The notes under the pieces were generated by a model that saw only the letters and a list, made by a program, of their open reading frames with translations, made no database searches and was not told the origin of the DNA. From Alligator mississippiensis (Eukaryota; Chordata; Crocodylia; Alligatoridae), in assembly GCF_030867095.1 (NCBI RefSeq), contig NC_081826.1:250646251-250710250 (forward strand): 64,000 nucleotides of DNA, read 5' to 3'. Positions 9,796 through 23,169 of the stretch are shown piece by piece; position 1 is the stretch's first letter, and each line of letters starts with the position of its first letter. Position numbers and translations under genes: made by a program.

Positions 9796-12119
9796 TTAAT
9801 TTGTAAAGCCTTGATTGACAAAAATCTTCAATGTGGAGAACTAGAAGAATTCTTCCGACGCCTGCACCTCAAAGAATATTTCCACGACCAGACTGAACCC
9901 ACTCCCAACAACTCATCCTCTGACAACATTCAGGAAAGGATCAATGCCAAAAAGCCCAAAAAACCATCAGATTGGACACCTCGCAGTGGACGAAACCCTA
10001 ACCTTGACCGCTACATTGACTGCTTCAGGGAAAGAATGAACAATGAAATAATCAGCAACACACGTCACCACAACAACCTCTCTCTACCAGAGAAAAAGGC
10101 CATAGAATCTCTAAGATCTAACCACCAAATAGTAATAAAACCAGCAGATAAAGGAGGAGCCATAGTCATCCTAAACTGTGAGGATTACATAAAGGAAGCC
10201 AACAGACAGCTCTCTGACACCACCTACTACAAAGTACTACAAGAAGATCCTACTCCCCTTTTCACCAAAAAACTCAACAATACCATCAAATCATTTACAT
10301 CAAGACTACAAGAAAAACTACAGACCTTGATCCCACCGCTACCTAACCCGGGGACTTTTTACATGCTCCCTAAAATCCACAGACAAGGGAACCCTGGCAG
10401 ACCTATCATATCCAACCATGGGACCCTAACTGAGGAAATATCAGGTTTTGTTGAATTAATCCTAAAACCGCTCGTCACCCACAGAGCAAGTTTTGTCCAA
10501 GACACTACAGACTTTCTACGGAAACTTAAAAACATAGACCACCTTCCCAGCAACACACTCCTAGCCACCATGGACGTTACCAGCCTATACACCAACATCC
10601 CACACCAGGATGGCATCCAAGCCTGCCTTACATATCTACAGGAACAAGATTACAACCCAGAATACAGACCCAAAGATATTACTGAGCTTATACACTTCAT
10701 CCTCACACACAACAATTTCACTTTTAATAATCAACACTTCCTCCAGATGATGGGAACAGCTATGGGCACTAAAATGGCCCCACAGTATGAGCCACCTGGA
10801 AGAAGACTTCCTTAAGAACTGCACCATCAAACCCTTGCTGTACTTAAGGTACATCAATGACATCATTTGGACTGAAAACCTGCAATCTCTGATTGAGTTC
10901 CACCAGAAATTCAACAGTCACCATCCCTCCATCCGACTTTCTTTAGAATACTCCAGCACCAACATCCCCTTTTTAGACACAATGATCAGTATCCAGAAGG
11001 GTAAAATACAGACCACAGTATACAAGAAACCCACAGACCAACATACATATCTGCAAAGAACCAGCAATCACCCTAAACACACCAAAAAAGCTGTGATATA
11101 CAGCCAAGCCCTCAGATACCACCGCATTTGTACTGAAGAGAACACCCGGGATTGCCACCTCACCAATCTTAAAAAAGCTTTCACCCAGCAAGGACACTCC
11201 TCCAGAGAGGTAGATTGCACGTTTGAAAGAGCCACCTGGATACCACGTGAGGAACGGCTGCAGTACAGAAGAAACCCCCCCCCCCAAATCGCACACCACT
11301 GGTTATGACGTATCACCCATCCCTTGAACCTGTACGGAAAATCCTCAAAAAATTGCAACCCATATTAGAAAGAGACCCTATTCTCAAAAAGATCTTCCCA
11401 GAGCCACCCATCCTAGCCTTCAAACAAGCACCGAACCTCGCCAACCTCATCACCAGAAGCAAACTTCCTCAAGCCCAGAACACACCAAAAGGATCCAGAC
11501 TGTGCCAGGACAAGAAATGCAAAACCTGCCAACACATCTCCACCACCCCCACTATTACTACACCCCACAACAGAGCCATCAGCATCCCTGCATCTTACAG
11601 CTGCACCTCCAGGAATGTAATATACCTCATCCAGTGCACCAAGTGCCCTGATGGAAAATATGTAGGAGACACCAAACAACAACTGCGCACCAGAATGAAT
11701 GCACACCGGAAATCCGTCAAAGACAGAAACACTCAATTACCAGTGGGGGCACATTTCTCACAGGAGGGCCACTCTCTCTCCAATCTCTCAGTCCTGATCC
11801 TCAAGGGAAACTTACACAACACTTCCCAGAGACGAGCCTATGAGCTCCATTTCATCAACCTGCTGGATACTAGAGATCATGGACTAAACATAGACATTGG
11901 ATTTTTGATACATTATAATCTGCCTGGCAACTGACTCCCCAGCCCAGCCCCTGGCTTCTTTACTTGTCATTTCATCCAGGAAGAGCACACATCAACTGCT
12001 GAAGTTTCCTTAGCCTGACAAAGGGTTTTTGAACCCGAAAGCTTGCTTTATAACTATTCTCCAACCATTTGGGTTGGTCTAATAAAAGATATCAAATTCA
12101 CCCAAGGAACCTTGTCTGC
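9796..12119 (+). mobile_element. Penelope-like retroelement, 5' truncated
   Basis: Penelope-like element (PLE) carrying an RT domain followed by a GIY-YIG endonuclease, the signature arrangement of the group. The N-terminal part is missing and the left boundary near 9796 is approximate. After the last stop (11937) comes a 3' tail (gcctgacaaagggtttttga, cccgaaagcttgc, ccatttgggttggtctaata, aaagatatcaaattc). The same tail occurs at 30012-30240. The element lies antisense to MSH3 in its last intron. Confidence 0.93.
9811..11937 (+). pseudogene. PLE polyprotein: RT plus GIY-YIG, two frameshifts
   Basis: Three overlapping frames together cover the protein. Frame one (to about 10780) holds RT motifs including IKPADKGGAIVI, FYMLPKIH, GRPIISN, ATMDVTSLYTNIP and GTAMGTKMAPQY. 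A short deletion near 10780 shifts to the next frame, with LRYINDII at 10844-10867. The usual YxDD is YIND here because codon 10856-10858 is AAT, so the catalytic site is lost. A second shift occurs at an 11-base C run (11275-11285). The last frame carries a Cys-rich linker (CQDKKCKTCQH) and the GIY-YIG nuclease (NVIYLIQCTKC, KYVGDTKQQLRTRMNAHR), ending HYNLPGN and TGA at 11935-11937. It is certainly non-functional. Confidence 0.92.
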
Positions 12120-12294
12120 CATGTGGCTTCATAAACATTTTTCAATAATATCCTTCATTTTACCTTAATTTATTGTTTAGGTATGTCTGCAGTAGCTGTT
12201 AATGCTCTTTTTGATGCCCATTAATTGGAAAAGACACCCCAACTCACTTGTGGAAGTTTCAATACAAACAAAAATGTATCACAATTATTCTGAC

Positions 12295-12469
12295 CTTTTC
12301 ATATTCACTAATCCTTCTAGCTCTTTTGATTTGCGAGCTGCCGTCTTTAAGATTTCATCAGGTACATCTGCCAGCTTCGCAACATTGAGTCCATAACTCC
12401 TTGCAGCAACGCCTCTAGTTATTTGATAAAGAAAAGTGATAAATTCAGGATTCTCTTCGTCTTCAGAAC
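12295..12469 (-). CDS. MSH3: MSH3 penultimate exon
   Basis: Encodes 58 residues plus split codons. It starts [10 protein letters not shown] and continues through [20 protein letters not shown] to [20 protein letters not shown]. The acceptor is tattctctag/GTTCTG and the donor AAAAG/gtcaga. Phases (1 in, 2 out) fit both neighbours exactly. This is the C-terminal part of the MutS ATPase domain, including the conserved [14 protein letters not shown] block that contributes to dimerisation and ATP hydrolysis in MutS proteins. Nothing is broken. Confidence 0.95.
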
Positions 12470-14057
12470 CTAGAGAATAAAAAAATAACAATAATTTCAA
12501 TAAAACTCAAAAAACTCAAGCTCTTGAATAATGAAATAACAAAATATGAAAATGTCTCATTATAATTCATATTTCTGCCTTATATAATTAATAACCACTC
12601 CCTCCAAAAACAGTAAGTTAGAAACAAAAGCATTGTCTCATCCCAAAATTTCACTCAGCGTACTGTTACCATTTAGAAGCCTGATCATGTAGGAACTGTG
12701 TGTGAAGTGATTAAAGAACTGGACCCTTTATCTGTGCAAGCATGGCACAGTTGCTGACGTGAAACATGTATAGTTTAAACTACATATCTAGAACGGGAAC
12801 ACTGCATCCTTCACGTCTGCCCAGAGACAGAGGAATAGAGAAAATGCCAATGTCCCTATACAAGGGGACTGCATGCTCAGCACACCAAAAAGCTCTTTGG
12901 CCAACAGTAAACAAGAGGCTAGTAAGTGAGTGGTTCAAGGAAAAGCAGAGATGGAGACTGTGGATCTTTATCTATAGATAGATATTACAGATACTGACTT
13001 CTTTCCTTAGAGGCTGCAGTGGGAACACAGTAGCCATCACTGGATTGCAACCCTCATGATCTCTTGCTCTGCCAGTCCCTCTGCAATTCAGCTTTTGGGC
13101 TGAGAATGCACAAGAACATCTGGCTACAATCATTACCATACATTCTTCCCTCTTTTCTTTAACGTCTCATTTTTTGGAAAACTAGGAAAACTCATTAATG
13201 CTGAAGCTCAGGATGATTTAACTTTTGAATGCTGTGCTTATCTCAGTACTCAGAGAAACCTTAAGTATTTAATGCCTTTTTTACTAAAGTCTCCACAAAC
13301 AGGGGCAGCTACCAGGGGACAAGTACAGTTGGCAACAAAGGTGGCAGAACAGGTTAGGGATTACTTACAGAAGCTAGATGCTTTCAAATTCTCCCTCATG
13401 TCCATCTCCTGAAGAAGGCAGTGTGCCCAATTTTGAAACTTACTCTCTGAGTAAATCATTTAAATTTTAGCATTATATTTCAAACATACTAGGTGCTTTA
13501 TACAAATAAACGGACACAAGCCCCTCCTCTCATCAGTTTACAATTTAAACAGGAAACTCACAGCTAATTTAGTTACAAAACAAAAGAATACACAGATTTT
13601 ACCATTTTACAGTTGTTTTACAGCAAACAAGAGTAAAAATGTAGATTCTTATATTTGTAAAACAGTCTAATGGGTTTAAACACACACCTTCATATCTGTG
13701 ATTAAATCCTCTAGACCAGTGGTGCTCAACCTTGCTGGGCCATAGGTTGGATCAGGGGTGCATGCTCTGTTTGCAGTTCAGATTCAGTGCAGGATCAGCA
13801 TGCATGTTGGACAGGGCTTGCTGCCTCAACCCGCCTCCCTCCCCCATGTGCTAGATTAGGCCTGCCACCCCAGTGCTGCTTCCAAATTTGTGGACCTGTG
13901 GGGAAACCACAGGCCAGATGACATGGTCTGAAGGGCCAGATCTGGCCCATGAGACCGTAGGTTGAGCACCACTGCCCTAGACAGTTTTTAAACAACACTT
14001 CACTCATCTTTTTTTTTTTTTAATTAATACTAATTTCAGACAAATTTCACAGTGTAC
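12470..14057. other. MSH3 intron (1.6 kb)
   Basis: Intron between the second and third exons from the 3' end. It contains one hAT MITE (13717-13974). A phrase near 13400 (tctcctgaagaaggcagtgtg) resembles the Penelope tail style, but weakly. No exon signal was seen otherwise. Confidence 0.55.
13717..13974. mobile_element. hAT MITE, 258 bp, with 8-bp target duplication
   Basis: Terminal inverted repeats CAGTGGTGCTCAACCTTGC (left) and the complement of ggttgagcaccactg (right). Flanks CTCTAGAC (13709-13716) and CCCTAGAC (13975-13982) match at seven of eight bases, as expected for hAT. The interior has no meaningful coding capacity; the frame at 13795-14007 is a shadow. Confidence 0.85.
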
Positions 14058-14184
14058 CTTTTTGTTCACTTTCTTCTTCATTCACCAAGAATGCCATGTG
14101 GTAGTTCCCCACATTGCTGGGGTATATCTTTTCTAATTCACAAACTGAGGGATAATGGGTGACAAACAGCGTCAATGATTCCAC
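14058..14184 (-). CDS. MSH3: MSH3 internal exon (third from 3' end)
   Basis: 127-nt exon between ttgctatag/GTGGAATC and AAAG/gtacac on the minus strand, phase 0 in and 1 out. It encodes [20 protein letters not shown], then a short segment to [17 protein letters not shown]. The T-H-Y motif is the conserved histidine switch region of MutS ATPases. The acidic, serine-rich stretch is typical of MSH3 and differs between species. It has too few in-frame bases on either side to stand out by length; I identified it by translation and splice phase. Confidence 0.93.
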
Positions 14185-14383
14185 CTATAGCAACAAGATA
14201 TGCATATATTAATATTTTTAAACAAACTGTGTAGTACTTTCTTCCATAGTTCTTTATTTTTTTAAGTTGAACACACACATTTCTTCTCAAAGGAAAAAAA
14301 ACCTTGCAGATATACTTGACATATCCAGGGAGAGTTCCTTACAACAATGCAGATGATGTACATATAAATAACATGCCAGATTA

Positions 14384-16319
<1,936 letters not shown>

Positions 16320-16800
16320 CAGGGGCTGGCAACCTTTTTCAAGCTGTGGGCCAGAACAACCCAGCCTCACTTCAACATGAGTTGGGTAGCTTTGACAAAG
16401 CATCAGTAGTGGGAGTGGGGGGAAAGGGGCTTTCCCTGCGCTGATGCTGGAGCCATGCAGCAAGGAACCATGCCCGTGCTGCCGCTGCTTCTCCCAGCCC
16501 TCTGCTCCCAGGCTACGGTATAAGTGCAGCTGCCTCCCAGAGGGGGGCCTCCAACAATGCTGGGTAGCTGGAAGCTGCTTGCATACATCTGCTGCTTCCC
16601 CCTGCCCCCACCCTTACCCAGCCTGGCCACAGTACAGTTCTCCTTCAGCTGGAGATTGCACTTCAACTGAAGCCTTGGGAAGGAGGGACAGTAAAGGAGG
16701 GAGGGAGGGAGGGAGGGCAGAGAGAAGCAGCAGAATCAGCAGTACAGGCACAGCTTCCAGCTTCCTTGCCCCAGCACAGCTCCCTTCTAGTTCTCTTTTA
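16320..16800. mobile_element. hAT-like MITE fragment
   Basis: Begins CAGGGGCTGGCAACCTTTTT at 16320 after CCATAGAG, then becomes GC-rich, with a (GGGA)n run at 16694-16718. No clean right terminus was identified, so the right edge is approximate. Confidence 0.45.
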
Positions 16801-19270
16801 CTGTAGAGATTTTGGCTAGAAACAAATTGCTTGATAATTTTTTAGACAGTCAAACAAAAAAAAGCAAATATTGTTACCAGCATTGTTTATGTAAGAAATT
16901 TACTGTTTTAGGGGTTATCACTTTTTTGTGTAAAATTTCAAATAATAAAGAGCTTTAGTTACAGCCTCAGCAAAACAAAAAACTTAACTCTATTGCAAGA
17001 CTAATAGAATGTAACAGAAGACATGCAAATGATAAACATTTATTGAATGAAAGAATGAAGGCTTTTTTCTACTGTGATAAAACAATGTACACTTTATGCA
17101 ACAGGGCTGATATGTCACGCGTGCTGAAAAGTGCACATATATTTGTGCTGTTCTGGTCATAAATGTGTATAAAATCCAGAGTTTATTTTCCTTTGTATTT
17201 AGACTTTTGAAGGAAGATGCCATCATTTGTAGGTGTAGCAGGGAGATGAGGTATTTGTCACTGTGCTGGGATGCAGAGAGAATATGAACACTGAAAAGTC
17301 TGCTGCCACAGCAAGGGTGGCTCAGTATGGCCTGCAGGACATGACTGAAGTGAGGTTGTGGAGTTGAGTGGCAAGCACTGTGATCAACATAGTTTCCAGC
17401 AAAATTGCCTGCATCTGCTTCAGCTATTTCTGCATGTCCCTGTCTTTTCCAATAGTGTCCCATGTCAATTCTGTCTCTTCCCACATAGAAGACAGAGGAC
17501 TGGAGGGAAGAGCTCCAAGGAGATGCTGGCAAGAGCTCGGAAAACGTTTCATCTTCAGTCTTTCTTTATTGCCTAGAGATCTGTTAGGTATTCTGCAGTT
17601 AGTGATGCTTCTGTCTGGGAGGGCCTAAGGCATCAGATGCACAAGCCACAGCATAACACAACTAGTTATTTTATTAATTCAAACCTCTGTGGTAGCACTG
17701 ATAACATGCTGTTTTTTCCCCTTCCTGTTGTGGTTCTAGACATGGTAAGGCACTTTCCACCTTGTTTCCTTTCAAGTAGGAATCCTGTTCTAATATTGGG
17801 TTGCTGGCATTAATGGCAGTTGGGGAGGGATGTGCTAGAAACAGGATTTGGGGCCTTGGGGTGGGGAAATACAGGGGCATGTGGAATATGGTGGATGGAC
17901 AACAGGTCTGTGGCTCATAAAGAACAAGTTAGTAATTGTATATGCCCTTTAACAGATGGTTGTTATATTGGAGGATGGTTGAACAAAGACACCAAGCGAC
18001 AAACAAGGGGCTTGGCCAATAAAAATAAGGGGCAGGGCAGCAAGATACACAATTATGTTACTAACTGGATGGGGCCCCCAAGGGTGTGGCAGGAAGGGAA
18101 GAAAAATGCTAGTTACATGTGCAGCTTGTGCAAGATTTGTGCTACCAGGCACAAAGCACATTGTAAACTAAAGTTCTGAAGTAATTCTCTGGAACACAGG
18201 GGTTAACATGCCTGAGAATCTGAATACAGCTACCTGAGTACCACATCCTCTCTATGCATTTATACCTCATGAAATGCTAAGATTACAGTATGCTTTGAGA
18301 TTTCTGCTAAGTGGTTTTATATCGGCTTTTTTTCTTTTAGCTAACAACTGAACAAACAAGCCTGAGAGCCAATGCTTTTATTATGAACTATCACATCCAT
18401 ACAAGCACAGCCAGAGGAAGGGGGACAAGGTAGTTGACCAGGAGGGAGCAGAAACATGAAGATGGGCAAAGAAGGGTTGGGGCTGATTGGCTCTGGCTGT
18501 GGAATCTGAAAAGAATTGCTCTAAAGCTGAAGTTCTATGGCACGGGTGCCATTTGGGGCACATATCTGTGGAGTGACAGGGGGAAAGGGATGGTTAGAAG
18601 GTAGGCAGATTTGGCAAGGCTGCTAGCTTACACCAGCACACACTAGCACCCACTGTCAGAGACAGAAAAAAGTCATATTACTTATAGTGTCTTATTTACT
18701 GCAATATATAATACTGACCAGCAAAGATCCCTACTGCTGAAATGTCATGCATCAAAGCCACCAGAGCGCCAGAAGCTTAGGGTCTGACCCATTTTCAAGA
18801 GTCCTGGTCCAATTCAGGGTTTACTGTCCCCCTGGTGCCCATACCACTTTCCACAATGTACAGGAGATTGGAGGTGGCCTCCCTGTGCCTGAGGGTTGGG
18901 GGTAAGAACTACTAGAGGTCCTGCTTCTGTCCTTGTTCTACAATTCTGCTGGTGCTCTTGTTATTCATCACAGTACTGAACAGAGTGACACCCCTCTGTC
19001 ACTGTTTTTAGTATGCAATTGTATCTCTCTGCATCAGAGAGAAATAAATTGTCTTCTCTCCCAAGACCTCAGAGACCCAAGTCTTCCAACCTGTCTCCAT
19101 GCAGATACATAAGGCGTGGTTGCTGTAATACTGAGAATAATGTATACTTATGCAGAAGACTGCAGATGTATATAATCACAAATTGCATGCCAGCAGTTAC
19201 ATAAGGAAGTAACATCCAGTCAACATCACTCCAGAACAGTAGGGGGCAACCAAGAAAACAGGCTGACCTA
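16801..19270. other. intronic sequence, nothing recognised
   Basis: Several open frames of 60-180 codons occur (for example 16990-17532 on the minus strand), but none shows a protein family, splice context or conserved motif that I recognise. Confidence 0.45.
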
Positions 19271-19274
19271 GTAT

Positions 19275-19600
19275 CACAGAATCAATCATAGAATCATAGA
19301 GAAGTAGGTCTGGAAGGAACCTCCAGAAGTCATCTAGCCCAACGCCCTGCCTGGACAGCATCATCCCTATCCAAACCATCCTATGAAATCCATAATTCAA
19401 GCTCTTTGTAAAACTTCTGTCAACCCTGACACAATACAAGACATAACACCCTAACCTGCCACAAGTATGAAGCTTTAGGATAGTGAAGGGAAGGGACTGT
19501 TTGAGCAGAAAAATTAATCCAATGCATCCATCCCAACCTTTCCTCACACCAACACATTCCAAAATTAACTTGGTCCAGGATTCTTCAATATGCAAAAAGT
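19275..19600 (-). repeat. old CR1 LINE 3' end
   Basis: Antisense CR1 tail: atcatagaatcatagagaag, then tctggaaggaacctccagaa and catctagcccaacgccctgc. This is the same 3' UTR design as the younger CR1 copies but strongly diverged. The inner edge is approximate. Confidence 0.7.
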
Positions 19601-20557
19601 CACTTAATTCAGAAAAAAAACTTCACTGTAGAGATACAAGGCATTTAAAATAAAAATGAAAATGAAACTTTTGCAAGATCAAAACCAAGTGTTGTTAATA
19701 TGAGCTCTCTCAGTGAGAGCTAAAGCCACAAAATAGCACTGGACAAAATTCTGAAAAACTTGTTTAAAGAAGAAAAGGCATTTAGAATATCCTTGCTGTC
19801 AGAAAGTTTTCAGTTCATGTGTAATGATACCACATATTCTTTTCTAATTTATACAATACTTAAAAATGAAAAAAAAATTCTGTTTAACTGAAATTTAGCA
19901 TTTCCCAGGCTGATGATAGGAAGATACAAGTAGCTTTTAAAGCTCATTTATCTAAAAATCATTCCAATTGCATAAAAACAGACCTAATTAACAAGCAGCT
20001 GTCTGTAGATTCTCTTTGCAATTTATACACATGAAAACTGACATTCATGTTCCAGATTATTCAGCTTTTACAACACTGGAGTTAAAGTAAGGGTTCTTCC
20101 TTTTCATCTGGGTCATAACTTTACATCTCTTGGCCAACTACAACGAGCCAGGCTATTCATCAGGAATGACTAATATTGAAATAAAACTATGCTTCTCCAT
20201 AAAGAAATTCCCAATTGATTTACAAAGTGAAGGCCAACCCCATGGCAAATGGAAAAACGATTCTTTGCAGGTTCAAGAGGAACATGGAGAAATAATCAGA
20301 AACACTAAAATAAGTGACTTAGCACCGAGCAAGACAGATTAGTTCTTCCAATTTATTTTTTCGATCATTTAGGAGTTGACCTCTACAGCAGCATTTCTCA
20401 AACCTGTGGCTCGCGACTCAAAAGTGGGTCACAAGAATATGTGAAAGGGTCATGAACAATTATGGAAAAATGTGGAAAATCACAGATTTTCTCCTGTAAA
20501 GAGAGAAAGCTACAGGTTTCCCCTTGTAAGCTTGCAGGAGGCTAGCTACTTAAACTA
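19601..20557. other. intronic sequence, nothing recognised
   Basis: AT-rich sequence. Positions 20395-20460 (cctgtggctcgcgactcaaa) look like a scrap of a hAT-type MITE terminus, without a partner. Confidence 0.4.
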
Positions 20558-20807
20558 CAGTAGAAGCTGTGTTAACTGGAATTTTAGTAACCGTTATACT
20601 CTGCTAACCGTGGATGCGAAGGGGAGCTCGCACGTGGCAGCCACTACCACCGCCACCCACCACCCTGCACTGTTGCTGGTCTGTGTGCGGCTGCTGCCAC
20701 CCCCCGCTCCACATCCGACTGAAAACCCCTGCCCCAGGTAACAGGCATTTTTTAGATTACCAGCACCCCCCCCCCCCCAATTCCCCCACTCATGCCAGAT
20801 TCTACTG
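20558..20807. mobile_element. Tigger/pogo-like MITE, 250 bp, TA duplication
   Basis: Left end CAGTAGAAGCTGTGTTAACT and right end complementary to CAGTAGAATCTGGCATGAG. Both are flanked by TA (20556-20557 and 20808-20809), the target site of the Tc1/mariner superfamily. The CAGTAGA-type terminus is that of Tigger elements. The interior is GC-rich with a C run near 20765-20778 and encodes nothing. Confidence 0.75.
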
Positions 20808-20809
20808 TA

Positions 20810-22092
20810 TTTACTGGGTTGGGACTGGCCAATGTTTACAAATGAGTCCTGTTACAGAAAAAGTTGAAACCACTGCTCTACAGAGTGTTTTGAAATAGCA
20901 CTTGTACACAATTAAGCTTACAAAACCCCTGACTTTTTTGAAACACCCCTAATCTGCTAACTTTTGCAAAAAATATCCCTTCCATTTGAAATTTCACACG
21001 CAGTCTCTTAGCATGTGAAAACATTTAGGAAAATTCACTGTTAACTGAACAAAAACATACTATATAACATTGATTTTGACAATATGTAAATATTTAATTA
21101 TCAACCATTTTCCATTAAAGACGTGAGTATGAAGGTGTGATATTATGAGAAAGGTATCAGAGTAACCCATATTTCCATCTGTACAACAACCAAGAGGGAA
21201 AAAACTGCCCATTAGAAACTGAAGGTACAAACCTAAGGGACAAGACAACGAAGGCTCACTTACCAGGCTAGAGAAACAAAATTGAGTACAGCATACTCCG
21301 AGCATTACATACTTTCTCTCCTACTGTAGTTATGAATGTCTGATCACATTTACCAAAAAGAAGGAACTTTACTACTTGGTTCAAAAGGAGATATGGCATC
21401 TAGTATGTAGTAGGATATTTATATTCAGATCACTAAACGTAATATTTTTATTACTAATATTGGACAGACAGATTTACAATTCTAGCCTCAGCTTATTCAA
21501 CACATGATGAAAAATTATCAAATTCATAGGTGAGTATAAGTGTTACCTTCTATCATTATTATACGGTACTTCTACCAAAAACCCTAAAATTTAAAGGGCA
21601 GAGCTTGCTCAAATAAGCAACTATTGTACTGAAGTACTGACTGGCAAGAAACATAAGTAATGACAATATACCATTTGCACTTGAAGTACTGATAATTTAC
21701 ATAAAAGCACACTTTCATTAGGAGATTTCTTTGAAGAATCAAACCAACAAAATCATGACAGGGAAAGTAATTAAAAAAACTAGCAAGTACAGAACTAACA
21801 AGACTATTTTTCCTAAATCTGCTATAATACATTATTATTTTTAAACAATAAAGCACTGCCAGAATATTTCATGAATAATGCCTGAAAAATAAACACTTGC
21901 CAGGTGACATGGTTAATTATATGCAATCAAAGCAGACTTTCAATAAGATTGAGTGAAATCCTAATCATGAAAAACATGGCCAACACACTCATGCCAAAAT
22001 TATTCATACAATTGCACTCTATTTGCACATTAAAAATGAAAAATTATATGCACATGTTAACTCATCTAAAACAATAAAGATAGTTTAATGAA
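20810..22092. other. intronic sequence, nothing recognised
   Basis: AT-rich intronic sequence without a supported feature. Confidence 0.45.
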
Positions 22093-22340
22093 CAGGCAAC
22101 CCCTGCTTAACGCGGTTTCACTTAGCGTGGTTTCGTTACAGCGCTAATTTAAAATACCTACCTGGTTTCACTTAGTGCTGAGCACATTTCGTTATAGCGC
22201 TCAGTGCAGAGGTGGGGAGAAGCAGTGGTGTTGGCGTCAGCGTCAAGGGAAGTTGTGAGCAGCAGCCGGCGGGAGCCCAGGGAGGGGTAGCAGGAGCCCA
22301 GGGTCTGCTCTGACACATGGTGCTGGAGCAGATTTCAGAT
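22093..22340 (+). mobile_element. Tigger-like DNA transposon fragment
   Basis: CAGGCAACCCCTGCTTAACG, then cggtttcacttagcg and tttcgttatagcgct: the repeated taacgcgg/tttcg pattern typical of Tigger-type termini. A related start is seen at about 62240. The right terminus was not found. Confidence 0.55.
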
Positions 22341-22416
22341 TGTTCCTAGTGTCTCACATGCCAGCAAAAAAGTAAAGATTTTCCAGGAACTCAGCTACTC
22401 TGCTTAAAATCTTTAC

Positions 22417-22578
22417 CTCACATCACTTATTCAAGGATATACATCCAGACTTCAAAATGACATCAAGTACTTTTCTCCACTGCAACAGAAGTAACTCAAG
22501 AGCATAAACCCTCCCTGTGATATCTGTTACATCAACTTTGGGCAAACACATTGCTTGTCCAATTCCATGGATTTTAAA
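22417..22578 (-). other. possible cryptic exon in the MSH3 intron
   Basis: A 162-nt block on the minus strand has a polypyrimidine tract and acceptor (ttttttttaatcag/TTT) and a donor (GTGAG/gtaaag). One frame is open for 51 codons from the acceptor (KIHGIGQAMCLPKVDVTDIT onward), then TGA. It matches nothing I recognise in MSH3. It could be a poison exon, an exonised repeat, or chance. Confidence 0.2.
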
Positions 22579-22681
22579 CTGATTAAAAAAAAAAGAGATC
22601 ATTAGTTCTTATTCTTTTTCCTGTCATTGTGTAGAAAAGGTGATTTTAAGATGTCCCTATGCTCTTGACATTGACTTACAC

Positions 22682-23124
22682 AGATTCATAGATGTTAGGG
22701 TCGGAAGGGACCTCAATAGATCATCGAGTCCGACCCCTGCATAAGCAGGAAAGAGTGCTGGGTCTAGATGACCCCAGCTAGATGCCTATCTAACCTCCTC
22801 TTGAAGACCCCCAGGGTAGGGGAGAGCACCACCTCCCTTGGGAGTCCATTCCAGACCTTGGCCACTCTAACTGTGATGAAGTTCTTCCTAATGTCCAGTC
22901 TAAATCTGCTCTCTGCTAGCTTGTGGCCATTATTTCTTGTAACCCCCAGGGGCGCCTTGGTGAATAAAACCTCACCAATTCCCTTCTGTGCCCCCATGAT
23001 GAACTTATAGGCAGCCACAAGGTCGCCTCTCAACCTTCTCTTGAGGAGGCTGAAGAGGTCCATGTGCCCCAGTCTCTCCTCATAGGGCTTGGCCTGCAAG
23101 CCCTTAACCATACGAGTGGCCCTA
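22682..23124 (-). mobile_element. CR1 LINE 3' end (minus copy 1)
   Basis: 5'-truncated CR1. The minus-strand frame 23111-22764 encodes the ORF2 C-terminus (MVKGLQAKPYEERLGH, AAYKFIMGAQKGIGEV, VWNGLPREVVLSPTLG, LAGVI stop). The 3' UTR ends in the attcatagatgttagggtcg block at the left. It belongs to the same young subfamily as 24.6-28.6 kb. Confidence 0.92.
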
Positions 23125-23169
23125 TAGCCCTAGCATAGCCTAGTAAACTATTAATACCAGCAGGTGGAG

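Noticed and set aside
16444..16806. 120-codon ORF
   Set aside because: Lies in the GC-rich interior of a hAT-like fragment; composition artefact.
16990..17532. 180-codon minus-strand ORF
   Set aside because: Open by chance; the translation has no domain pattern and no splice or start context.
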